A stretch of DNA of 16,481 nucleotides, taken from Spirochaetales bacterium (GTDB lineage Bacteria > Spirochaetota > Spirochaetia > Sphaerochaetales > Sphaerochaetaceae). The notes beneath the pieces were generated by a model, which had not been told where the DNA came from, made no database searches, and was given only the letters and a program-made list of their open reading frames with translations. The translations under genes were made by a program, and so were the position numbers. Where the stretch lies: positions 1 to 16,481 of the forward strand of contig JALFYG010000064.1 of the NCBI GenBank assembly GCA_022784805.1, read 5' to 3'. This document shows positions 6,449-13,434 of this stretch, piece by piece. Positions within the stretch are counted from its first letter, which is position 1. Each line of letters opens with the position of its first letter.

Positions 6449-8599
6449 ATGAAAAAATCATTTCTAACACTCCTTCTGGCTCTTGTTGCCATCTGTTCTC
6501 TTATGGCAAATGGAGAAAAGGAAATTGCTGTACAGGAGACTCCTGTTGCAACTCCAGCTCCAGTAGAGGAGAAGGTTGAAGAGACAAAGACTCTTTCTTA
6601 TGCTGATGGAACAGTATTGAGAATGGCTACAGGATACAACAGCAAGAAGACAGGTCTTTCTTTTGATGCTGATACAGCTGGTTCTGGAATCGAACTTGCA
6701 GGTGTTATGTATCATGCTGGCGACCTCAAGCCAACCTGGGTTGAAGTCCAGAACATCCTTAACATAAAGATTGAGGACAAATATCAGGGAAACAGCGCTA
6801 CAAACGAACTCAAGTATTGGGTTGAAAAGCTCAATGAAGTAGATGTCGTTTCTGGTAACGCAACTTCTTTGGTTGACTATGGTGAGAAGGGAAGCTTCAT
6901 CGACATCGCTCCTTATATGGATATGATGCCAAACTTCAAGGCTTACCTCGAAGCTAACCCAATCGTTCGTCTCTCCATCACAGGTAACACATCAACTGGT
7001 GCTATCTATTTCTCCCCATATTTCGATGGTGTAAACGATATCGAAAGAATGCCTCTCATGAGAGTCGACTGGCTATCTAAGCTTCTTGATGGTGAAGGCG
7101 CATTTACAGCAGAAAAGAGCGGAAAGCTTAATGCAGCTGTCTACGAGCCATATATGCCTACAAGCGGAAAGGTTACAGTTGAAACTGTCAACGCTGAAGG
7201 AACAGGCACATTTGATCTCACAAAGGATTATGACAAGGCTGGCAACATCGTAGCAGTAATGAACAGTGCACTCAGCAAGGGTGAAGTATCTGGCGTTGAA
7301 GCTGTCAACATGCTCAGAGACTACATTGATGCAGCTTACAATGGATATTACGGAACAAAGAGATCTGACCTCTTTGCTGGTCAGAACGCTGCTTGGGACG
7401 CTGATGAGCTCGTTGCTCTCCTTCGCTGTGTAGTTGCCAACGCTTATACTCTCAACGGAACAGACACTGTACAGGGTCTCTTCTCAAGAGAAGATGCTAA
7501 CAACCAGAGAAGAGTCGACCTTTTCAGATTTGCTGGTACTCTCTTTGGCGTACGCGGTCTTGAATCAAGACAGGATTACCTCTACTTCGGTGCAGATGGA
7601 AAGCTCCATGATGCAAGACAGGAAGTTGCTACATATGAAGCAATGGAAAGAATGAATGCAATGGCTAAGGAAGGACTTATCTCCAAGTCATTCGTCGATT
7701 CTTCTGCAGAGACATCTGCAAAAATGCTTGAGAACGATCTTGGATTCATGAGCTATGACTACAACCAGACTCAGACCATCATGAACGCTACAAAGCTTCA
7801 GGAAGGTGAGAGGTATATGGCAGTTATGGTTCCAGTTGCACGCTGGTTCGATGGAACAGATCCAAATGGCGTCTACATGAGATTCACAGAATCCTGGAGA
7901 AGCGTAAAGACAGATGGTTGGGCACTTTCAAAGGCTGGTATCGGTGACGATACAAATAAGCTTTATGCTGCTCTCGCTCTTATCGACTATGCATATAGCG
8001 AAAAGGGTCAGATCCTCATGAGCTATGGTCCTGATGTATTTATCAAGACAAATGCTGATGGCAGCTATGTAACATTCAACTTCAACGGTAAAGAGATGCC
8101 AGAGATTGCTGATGTTACAGAAGAACTCTTGTGGAAGCTTACATCTGGTAACTACACTAACTTTGCAAGAATGTATCTTGGATCAACTCTTTCATTTGCA
8201 AAGAGCCAGGCATTCGAGTATCAGTGCACACATGCTGTTGGTAAGGAAGGTGCAGGAAAGATTTCTGTTGCTATCGGCCTTGGAGCAATCAAGCATCCTG
8301 AATTGGCTGTATGCAGCAATATGTGGTATACATCTATCCCAACAACTCTCCCAACAACAAAGGTTGAGACAGATACAGTCAACACATACACAGAACTTCA
8401 GGCTCAGTTCAACCAGCAGAAGGGTAAGGTCAACATTCTTTGCGATCAGATTGCAAAGGGTTACACTCTTGAAGGTTGCTCAGATGCAGAATCAACTGTT
8501 AAGACAGTTGCTGAAAGCTGGGGTGGTTCTCAGTACCTCTTCATCAAGCAGGGAGCATGGGACCGCGATCTTAAGTACTACAATACGATTTCCAAGTAA
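6449..8599 (+). CDS. Extracellular solute-binding protein, large (716 aa)
   Basis: The protein opens with a signal peptide: MKKSF, a hydrophobic core LLLALVAICSL, then MA/NGEKE, probably cut by signal peptidase I after Ala-20. The following 'ANGEKE' is a style often seen in Treponema and Sphaerochaeta binding proteins. A short Pro/Glu/Val-rich linker (about 26-47) precedes the mature domain. No good lipobox is seen, because Cys-16 is preceded by Ile. The position between LplB/LplC-like permeases and ATPases, plus the strong GGAGGA ribosome-binding site, marks it as the ligand-capturing subunit. At 716 residues it is much longer than the usual 420-560 for such proteins. Codon use is visibly biased, as expected for a highly expressed gene. 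The ligand is unknown. Confidence 0.85.
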   Translation: MKKSFLTLLLALVAICSLMANGEKEIAVQETPVATPAPVEEKVEETKTLSYADGTVLRMATGYNSKKTGLSFDADTAGSGIELAGVMYHAGDLKPTWVEVQNILNIKIEDKYQGNSATNELKYWVEKLNEVDVVSGNATSLVDYGEKGSFIDIAPYMDMMPNFKAYLEANPIVRLSITGNTSTGAIYFSPYFDGVNDIERMPLMRVDWLSKLLDGEGAFTAEKSGKLNAAVYEPYMPTSGKVTVETVNAEGTGTFDLTKDYDKAGNIVAVMNSALSKGEVSGVEAVNMLRDYIDAAYNGYYGTKRSDLFAGQNAAWDADELVALLRCVVANAYTLNGTDTVQGLFSREDANNQRRVDLFRFAGTLFGVRGLESRQDYLYFGADGKLHDARQEVATYEAMERMNAMAKEGLISKSFVDSSAETSAKMLENDLGFMSYDYNQTQTIMNATKLQEGERYMAVMVPVARWFDGTDPNGVYMRFTESWRSVKTDGWALSKAGIGDDTNKLYAALALIDYAYSEKGQILMSYGPDVFIKTNADGSYVTFNFNGKEMPEIADVTEELLWKLTSGNYTNFARMYLGSTLSFAKSQAFEYQCTHAVGKEGAGKISVAIGLGAIKHPELAVCSNMWYTSIPTTLPTTKVETDTVNTYTELQAQFNQQKGKVNILCDQIAKGYTLEGCSDAESTVKTVAESWGGSQYLFIKQGAWDRDLKYYNTISK

Positions 8600-8622
8600 T
8601 CTTGGTATATCTCGAATCTTAA

Positions 8623-8651
8623 CCGTCCAGGGGGGCTTCCCCCTGGAACGG
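8623..8651 (+). promoter_or_regulatory. GC-rich hairpin after the binding-protein gene
   Basis: CCAGGGGG (8627-8634) pairs with CCCCCTGG (8639-8646) around a GCTT loop. The stem is extended by CCGT (8623-8626) with ACGG (8648-8651) across one bulged A. No T-run follows, so it is not a standard terminator. In importer operons such hairpins protect the 3' end of the upstream message, so that the binding protein is made in excess over the membrane parts; that role is inferred here. Confidence 0.7.
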
Positions 8652-8680
8652 ATATCCTAAAAAACATACAGGAGGGGGTT

Positions 8681-9262
8681 ATGTACAAAAAGCAGATGTC
8701 TTTTCAGAAACTAGTCTGCTATCTTGCACTGGCTGCCGGTCTAATCGTCTTCATCTATTCTCTTGGAATAATGACGGACCTTTACGATTGCCTTTATTCC
8801 ACGATGCTAGATCCGTCGGATCTTACTTATACGACGGTGCCGGGATCGATAGTCTATTACAACATGCAGGGTTTTAACAGAACATTCCTGGTTACAGGGG
8901 TATGGTTGATTTTGGCTGCATGCCTTCTCTTTATTACTCAGACAAGTAATCGTAGAAGATACTACATTGGTAACTATGTAGTTATTGCGATATTTGTCAT
9001 ATCAATGCTTGCTGTTGCAATCTGGTCACACTTCCAGATTCAGTATTACAGAGCTCAGTGGCTTAACGTTGATTTCGAAGCTTTGATGCGCCACGCTACT
9101 CTTTTCAAGCAGAAATATACAGAATCTACATTCTGGTTTGATATTCATTACCTTGTATTCGGTTTCGGAGTAATTGAAGCAGGTCTCTTGGTTTTCAATA
9201 CAGTTTGGAAAGTGAAGCTGATGAAAGGTGAGAAAGCTCTTATCCAAGGAGGCAGATCATGA
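8681..9262 (+). CDS. Unassigned four-helix membrane protein, importer operon (first of four)
   Basis: I do not recognise this 193-residue protein. Four hydrophobic segments are visible (about 9-28, 68-86, 96-116 and 157-175). The loop after TM1 is about 40 residues long and rich in Tyr and Asp (DLYDCLYSTMLDPSDLTYTT), probably on the outer face. The loop before TM4 is also large. The tail is basic (KVKLMKGEK). No catalytic, nucleotide-binding or EAA motif is seen. GGAGGGGG lies directly before ATG 8681. The gene follows the binding-protein gene after an 81-nt gap with a hairpin, and its stop overlaps the next start (ATGA). Co-transcription with importer genes suggests an accessory membrane subunit or assembly factor, but nothing in the sequence proves it. 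Confidence 0.75.
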   Translation: MYKKQMSFQKLVCYLALAAGLIVFIYSLGIMTDLYDCLYSTMLDPSDLTYTTVPGSIVYYNMQGFNRTFLVTGVWLILAACLLFITQTSNRRRYYIGNYVVIAIFVISMLAVAIWSHFQIQYYRAQWLNVDFEALMRHATLFKQKYTESTFWFDIHYLVFGFGVIEAGLLVFNTVWKVKLMKGEKALIQGGRS

Positions 9263-9756
9263 AAGATCAAGATAAAGCTGTCAGCGTAGATAGAATGCGT
9301 TATATCAAGAACAAGTTCTCATCAAATCTATGCCTGTTGGCCATTTTGTTTGACGTGTTCTACTTCGTTTGCATTTATAAGTCTGATGTAAGCACCTATT
9401 ACTACACAATAATGATTGGTGCCTCCATCGTTTATAATCTTGTATTCATGCTTGCTGCATTCCTCTCTTCAGAAGGAGTCAAGGCTTATAGTGAAAAGTT
9501 CTGCTATGTCTTGATTTTCCTTGGTGTTATGCAGTTTGTCCGAATATTTATTATTCCTCTTCGTGCTTCAAGGGCTGTAGTAACTGTAGCCAAGGTGGAA
9601 CAGGTTGTTATGGGCTCCGGTCAGTTTGCAAAGTGTGTCATCTATCTTTGTGTCAGTGGAGTATGTTGTCTACTTGCTGCAGGCGTTGGAATTGTCAGAA
9701 GCCGAACACTCAATGCATATCTTGCAACACTTGGTGAAGAGGTCAGGAGGGACTAA
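9259..9756 (+). CDS. Unassigned four-helix membrane protein, importer operon (second of four)
   Basis: This unrecognised 165-residue protein has four hydrophobic spans (about 22-41, 50-70, 81-99 and 125-146) and a short basic, charged N-terminus (MKDQDKAVSVDRMRYIKNK). The C-terminal tail 'RSRTLNAYLATLGEEVRRD' looks cytoplasmic and amphipathic. It carries no obvious enzymatic motif. It overlaps the preceding gene by 4 nt (ATGA), and its TAA overlaps the ATPase ATG by one base. Its translation is therefore tied to both neighbours. The size and four-span layout match the preceding gene, but I see no clear residue-level similarity by eye. GGAGGC lies just upstream of the start. Confidence 0.75.
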   Translation: MKDQDKAVSVDRMRYIKNKFSSNLCLLAILFDVFYFVCIYKSDVSTYYYTIMIGASIVYNLVFMLAAFLSSEGVKAYSEKFCYVLIFLGVMQFVRIFIIPLRASRAVVTVAKVEQVVMGSGQFAKCVIYLCVSGVCCLLAAGVGIVRSRTLNAYLATLGEEVRRD

Positions 9757-10838
9757 TGGCTACACTCAGCTTACAACATATTGATAAGATATATGATAAC
9801 AATGTCCAGGCAGTCTTTGATTTCAACTTGGATGTAAAGGACGGGGAGTTAATTGTTCTTGTAGGACCATCTGGTTGTGGTAAGTCCACAACTCTTAGAA
9901 TGGTTGCTGGCTTGGAGGATATCTCTAACGGAAAGCTTCTTCTTGATGGTAAGGATATTACTCAGACTCCTGCAAAAGATAGGGACATGGCAATGGTTTT
10001 CCAGAACTATGCTCTCTATGGGCATATGACAGTCTATGAGAATATGGCTTTCTCCCTCACTCTTAGAAAAGAAGATCCAAATGTAATACATAGAAAAGTT
10101 TTGGCTGCAGCAGAGATACTTAATCTAACAACTCAGCTTAACAAAAAGCCGTCGCAGCTTTCTGGTGGACAGAGACAGAGAGTCGCAATGGGAAGAGCTA
10201 TTGTAAGAACACCAAAGGTCTTCCTTTTCGACGAACCTCTTTCTAACTTGGATGCTAAGCTCAGAGGATCTACACGTAGAGAGATTCTTCTTCTTCATAA
10301 GAGACTTAAGGCAACTATGCTTTATGTCACTCATGACCAGACAGAAGCTTTGACACTTGCAGACAGAATCGTCTGTATGTCTATGGGGCACGTTCAGCAG
10401 ATTGGTACACCTCTCGAGCTTTACGATACACCTGCAAACCTCTTTGTTGCAGGATTCATCGGACTTCCTCCAATGAACTTCCTTGATGTTACTGTCAAGG
10501 GCGGTTCTCTTGAGGGTGATGGCTTTAGGATCCCACTTTCAGATAAGGAGAAGGCTCTTCTTTCTTCTTATGATGGAAAGGTGATTGTACTTGGTGTCAG
10601 ACCTGAAAATGTCGTCATCGGTAATGATGTTCCTATCAAAATATTCTCCAATGAAAACCTTGGTATGAACACACTTGTCCACGGCAATATCATGGTTGAT
10701 GGAAAGAAGGGAATGAAGCTCACAGGTAAGCTTAAGGGCTGGTGTGACTACAAGATGGGTGACGAGATCAAGGTATCTTTCGACAGAATGCACTTCTTCG
10801 ATAAAGAAACCACAAATGCAATCAGGGAGGGTAAGTGA
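9756..10838 (+). CDS. MalK/UgpC-type ABC transporter ATPase (first copy)
   Basis: This 360-residue ATPase is of the carbohydrate-importer type. Its motifs are Walker A GPSGCGKST (37-45), Q-loop Gln-83 in VFQNYALY, signature LSGGQRQR (135-142), Walker B VFLFDE (155-160), D-loop SNLD (163-166) and switch His-193 in YVTHD. A C-terminal regulatory TOBE/OB-type domain of about 120 residues follows, including 'VLGVRPENV'. All catalytic residues are present. The position after the Q-loop that is usually Pro (YALYPHM) is Gly here (YALYGHM). It would couple ATP hydrolysis to transport through the EAA loops of the two permeases. The start overlaps the previous stop by one base. A second, divergent copy lies 1.2 kb downstream, so the importer may use a mixed ATPase pair. 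Confidence 0.95.
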   Translation: MATLSLQHIDKIYDNNVQAVFDFNLDVKDGELIVLVGPSGCGKSTTLRMVAGLEDISNGKLLLDGKDITQTPAKDRDMAMVFQNYALYGHMTVYENMAFSLTLRKEDPNVIHRKVLAAAEILNLTTQLNKKPSQLSGGQRQRVAMGRAIVRTPKVFLFDEPLSNLDAKLRGSTRREILLLHKRLKATMLYVTHDQTEALTLADRIVCMSMGHVQQIGTPLELYDTPANLFVAGFIGLPPMNFLDVTVKGGSLEGDGFRIPLSDKEKALLSSYDGKVIVLGVRPENVVIGNDVPIKIFSNENLGMNTLVHGNIMVDGKKGMKLTGKLKGWCDYKMGDEIKVSFDRMHFFDKETTNAIREGK

Positions 10839-10839
10839 T

Positions 10840-11397
10840 ATGGCCCAGAATAAAGGATTAAAAGAGTGGTTTAGAAAGAAGGTGGTCGCTATCAAGCGCA
10901 AACCTCAGAGAATTGGTCTAGTGGCCTTTGTCATTACATTCCTTTACTATGCACTGAATCTGACCTATATCTCCAATACAACAGCAAAGATTCAGGGCTC
11001 AGGAATGGGACTATGTGGTTTTGCAACAATGCTATTCTCTATTCTTAGCCTTGTAACATATTCCAACGCTTTCCCTCATAGAAAAAAAGTAAATAAGCCA
11101 ATGCTTATCCTCTTTTTCGTCATGATTGCAGCAATTTTCTTCTGTGATTTCAGATACAGAAGTCTCATCTTCGAAGCAGTGTTCAGAGAAACAAACCCAA
11201 TTGTTGTAAATACTGGTACAGCTTTTATTTCAAAGGCTGCGTCTGTTCTCTATACACACATGATACTTCTCGCTGTATCCACAGTACTTACAGCTTTGAG
11301 TCCTGTCTTCAAGAAGCTTTTGGGCAAGATCAATACAGCTGTTGATGTCGATGGATATGATCAGATGGAAGCTTTGGATATTTCCGAAGAGGAGTAA
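10840..11397 (+). CDS. Unassigned four-helix membrane protein, importer operon (third of four)
   Basis: This 185-residue protein is not recognised. The strongly basic N-terminus (about 25 residues, many Lys/Arg) suggests a cytoplasmic start. Membrane spans are at about 26-44, 56-74, 85-103 and 143-165. The loop between the third and fourth spans is about 40 residues long. The C-terminus is acidic (DVDGYDQMEALDISEEE), unlike the basic N-terminus. No enzymatic motif is visible. ATG 10840 is one base after the ATPase stop, with AGGGAGGG upstream; the frame extending to 10744 lies inside the ATPase gene and is rejected. It sits between the two ATPase genes, so an accessory role in the importer is likely but unproven. 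Confidence 0.75.
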   Translation: MAQNKGLKEWFRKKVVAIKRKPQRIGLVAFVITFLYYALNLTYISNTTAKIQGSGMGLCGFATMLFSILSLVTYSNAFPHRKKVNKPMLILFFVMIAAIFFCDFRYRSLIFEAVFRETNPIVVNTGTAFISKAASVLYTHMILLAVSTVLTALSPVFKKLLGKINTAVDVDGYDQMEALDISEEE

Positions 11398-11406
11398 GAT
11401 AGGATA

Positions 11407-12018
11407 ATGAAGAAGGAGAAAGTAAAGGGTGATGACATCTACAGAATCAAGACTGAAGCTGTGGATGACCTTGTAAATGCAAATAAGGAAAACACCCCTA
11501 CCTACTCTGAAGAGGAACTGAAGAAGTACAAGTCGAAGTCCAAGTTAAAGATTTCGCCTACATTCAAGGCTGTCTTCATTAAGTTCTGGTTCAGTGGTGT
11601 AGTGTGCTACTTCTTCATTTGGGGACTGGGAATGCATATCCCATCTAATTTGGATCTTTTCGTAGTTACCGGTGTAGGTATGGGGTTTGTAAAAGACATA
11701 CTGGAGAATAATCTCTATCGTTTTCTTGCAAATCCCGAAGGATCCAATGATAAGTGGATGATGTTCCCAAAGAAGTGTTATAAGAGTCTGATTCTTAACG
11801 TGCTTTATGCATTGTTAGTGACCGGATGTGTTTATTTGACATACCAGGGTATTAATTTTGTTGGTACCTCTGGGCGTAGTGATAGAGTCGTGTTCGGAGT
11901 CGAACCGATCTTCTTCGGCATTTTCTATATGGCCTTTGAGATGCTTTTCCTGTGGATGAAGCAGATGGCAATGAGAATAATCGCCGATGCAAAGAAAAAA
12001 GTAGAAGGAGGAGTCTGA
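11407..12018 (+). CDS. Unassigned membrane protein, importer operon (fourth of four)
   Basis: This 203-residue protein is not recognised. It has a hydrophilic, charged N-terminal region of about 55 residues, followed by hydrophobic segments at about 57-76, 80-97, 123-143 and 160-187. The last is rich in aromatic residues (VEPIFFGIFYMAFEMLFLWM). The short C-terminal tail is basic (ADAKKKVEGG). No nucleotide-binding or catalytic motif is seen. It starts 9 nt after the preceding gene (AGGATA upstream) and ends 2 nt before the second ATPase. This unit of two small membrane proteins followed by one ATPase occurs in part twice in the operon: small-small-ATPase, small-small-ATPase. Confidence 0.73.
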   Translation: MKKEKVKGDDIYRIKTEAVDDLVNANKENTPTYSEEELKKYKSKSKLKISPTFKAVFIKFWFSGVVCYFFIWGLGMHIPSNLDLFVVTGVGMGFVKDILENNLYRFLANPEGSNDKWMMFPKKCYKSLILNVLYALLVTGCVYLTYQGINFVGTSGRSDRVVFGVEPIFFGIFYMAFEMLFLWMKQMAMRIIADAKKKVEGGV

Positions 12019-12020
12019 AA

Positions 12021-13094
12021 ATGGCATACCTGTCTCTTAAGGACATAAACAAGATTTACCCTAATGGATTCCATGCAGTGCATGATTTCAATCTGGAGAT
12101 TGAAAAAGGTGAGTTTATTGTGTTTGTCGGTCCTTCCGGATGTGGAAAGTCCACTACTCTGAGAATGATTGCAGGTCTCGAGGATATCAGTAAGGGGGAT
12201 TTCCTTATCGATGGCGTAAGAGCCAATGAAAAAGGTCCAAGGGATCGTGGAATTGCAATGGTATTCCAGAGCTATGCTCTTTATCCTCAGATGACAGTCT
12301 ATGATAATTTGGCTTTCGGACTTACTCTTCAGGGAATCGATGAGGACATCATCGAAAAGAAAGTTAAAAACGTTGCCGCTGTCCTAGGTCTTACAGACTA
12401 TCTTGATAGACTTCCAAAGGCTCTCTCTGGTGGACAGAGACAGAGAGTCGCTGTAGGAAGAGCCATCATCAGAAAGGTCGGTATCTTCTTGATGGACGAA
12501 CCACTCTCTAACTTGGATGCCAAGCAGCGTGTTACAATGCGTAGCGAAATTACAGATATCCACCACAAGACTGGATCAACAACAATCTACGTCACCCACG
12601 ACCAGACAGAAGCTATGACAATGGCTGATAGAATCGTCGTCATGAAAGAAGGATATATCCAGCAGGTAGGTACTCCTTATGAGTTGTACTTCAATCCAGT
12701 AAACGTCTTCGTAGCTGGATTTATCGGAGAACCTCCAATGAACTTTGTCAGAACAGTCGTGAAGAAGGGCAAGGTCAAGGTTGGTGACAATGTTCTCGAT
12801 ATCGCAGTTAAGCTTGGTGACAAGGCTTCCCTCTATGAAGGAAAGGAAATCGTCTTCGGTTTCAGACCAGAGGCAATTGTTCTTGGAAAGGGCGAAGGCG
12901 TCTCTATCAAGGCAAGCGTAGAGTTGACAGAGCTTCTTGGTGACAATACTAACGTTTATGTTGATATCCAGGGTGAGAAGTCAATCTTGAAGGTTAACCC
13001 TCATGATACTCCAGAGATGGACAGCAACATCGAATTCTCTATTCCTTACGAGAGCGTATATCTCTTTGATGGCGAGACAGAGAGAAGAATATAA
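12021..13094 (+). CDS. MalK/UgpC-type ABC transporter ATPase (second copy)
   Basis: This 357-residue paralogue of the first ATPase has Walker A GPSGCGKST (37-45), Q-loop Gln-83 (VFQSYALYPQM), signature LSGGQRQR (135-142), Walker B IFLMDE (155-160), SNLD (163-166) and His-193. A regulatory C-terminal domain carries 'FGFRPEAIVLG'. The core motifs align with the first copy without gaps at the same residue numbers. The regions between motifs and the C-terminal domain differ clearly, so this is not a recent duplication. I chose ATG 12021 because GGAGGAG precedes it and the next domain boundary fits; the frame back to 11952 lies in the previous gene. It is the last gene before a terminator. Either it forms a heterodimer with the first copy, or the two serve different membrane partners. 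Confidence 0.95.
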   Translation: MAYLSLKDINKIYPNGFHAVHDFNLEIEKGEFIVFVGPSGCGKSTTLRMIAGLEDISKGDFLIDGVRANEKGPRDRGIAMVFQSYALYPQMTVYDNLAFGLTLQGIDEDIIEKKVKNVAAVLGLTDYLDRLPKALSGGQRQRVAVGRAIIRKVGIFLMDEPLSNLDAKQRVTMRSEITDIHHKTGSTTIYVTHDQTEAMTMADRIVVMKEGYIQQVGTPYELYFNPVNVFVAGFIGEPPMNFVRTVVKKGKVKVGDNVLDIAVKLGDKASLYEGKEIVFGFRPEAIVLGKGEGVSIKASVELTELLGDNTNVYVDIQGEKSILKVNPHDTPEMDSNIEFSIPYESVYLFDGETERRI

Positions 13095-13110
13095 TTTGAA
13101 TAAGTAAGGG

Positions 13111-13148
13111 AATCACACTTCATCCTCCTTTTTGGGGGGTGATTTTTT
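13111..13148 (+). terminator. Rho-independent terminator of the transporter operon
   Basis: AATCAC (13111-13116) pairs with GTGATT (13139-13144). Inside, CCTCC pairs with five Gs around a TTTTT loop, and seven unpaired bases lie on the 5' side. The downstream arm runs into a T-tract (13143-13148). It lies 17 nt after the second ATPase stop. Confidence 0.75.
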
Positions 13149-13354
13149 GAAACAAGAAAACTCCTGGTTCTGCTGGGGAGTAAGACAAGGCTTTAACTAT
13201 GCAATGAGTATTCTCTATAGCATTAAAGTTTTTAGTTGTAGCGCTGGAAAATGAAGATTCCATTCTCCAAGTACGTATTCATGTTCTCTTAATAGCAAAT
13301 GTCTTTCTTATAAACGTCCGCTTGTTGATCTGTTTTCTGAAATCTCAAACCGAC
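13149..13354. other. Intergenic stretch without recognisable gene
   Basis: This AT-rich stretch between the operon terminator and the repeat cluster shows no convincing open frame, RNA fold or repeat. A short inverted ACTCC/GGAGT pair near 13160-13182 is the only structure I noticed, and it may be chance. Confidence 0.4.
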
Positions 13355-13421
13355 ACTTTGAAATTTCTTAAAAAATTCAAAGTTATACTTTGATTTTTCT
13401 GATTTTCTATTATACTTTGAA
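13355..13421. repeat. ACTTTGAA repeat cluster at the ATPase promoter
   Basis: ACTTTGAA occurs at 13355-13362 and 13414-13421, in inverse as TTCAAAGT at 13376-13383, and as ACTTTGA at 13387-13393. The first and the inverse copy form a palindrome with a 13-nt centre. An 11-nt direct repeat TTATACTTTGA is at 13383-13393 and 13410-13420. A -10-like TATACT (13411-13416) lies inside the second direct repeat. The -35 position 17 nt upstream (13388-13393) falls inside the first. The arrangement suits a protein-binding operator covering the promoter. Promoter and operator function are inferred. Confidence 0.6.
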
Positions 13422-13434
13422 GTAGGAGTAAAGT

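Noticed and set aside
6449..6500. Lipoprotein signal at Cys-16 of the binding protein
   Set aside because: The residue before the cysteine is Ile, which does not fit even relaxed spirochaetal lipoboxes; cleavage after Ala-20 is more plausible.
8106..8660. Plus-strand 184-aa frame overlapping the end of the binding-protein gene
   Set aside because: It is a shifted frame of a strongly codon-biased gene; the translation is Ser/Gln/Leu-rich without hydrophobic pattern or motif.
13355..13421. CRISPR-like array
   Set aside because: The repeated unit is only 8-11 nt, one copy is inverted and spacing is irregular; it fits an operator, not a CRISPR array.
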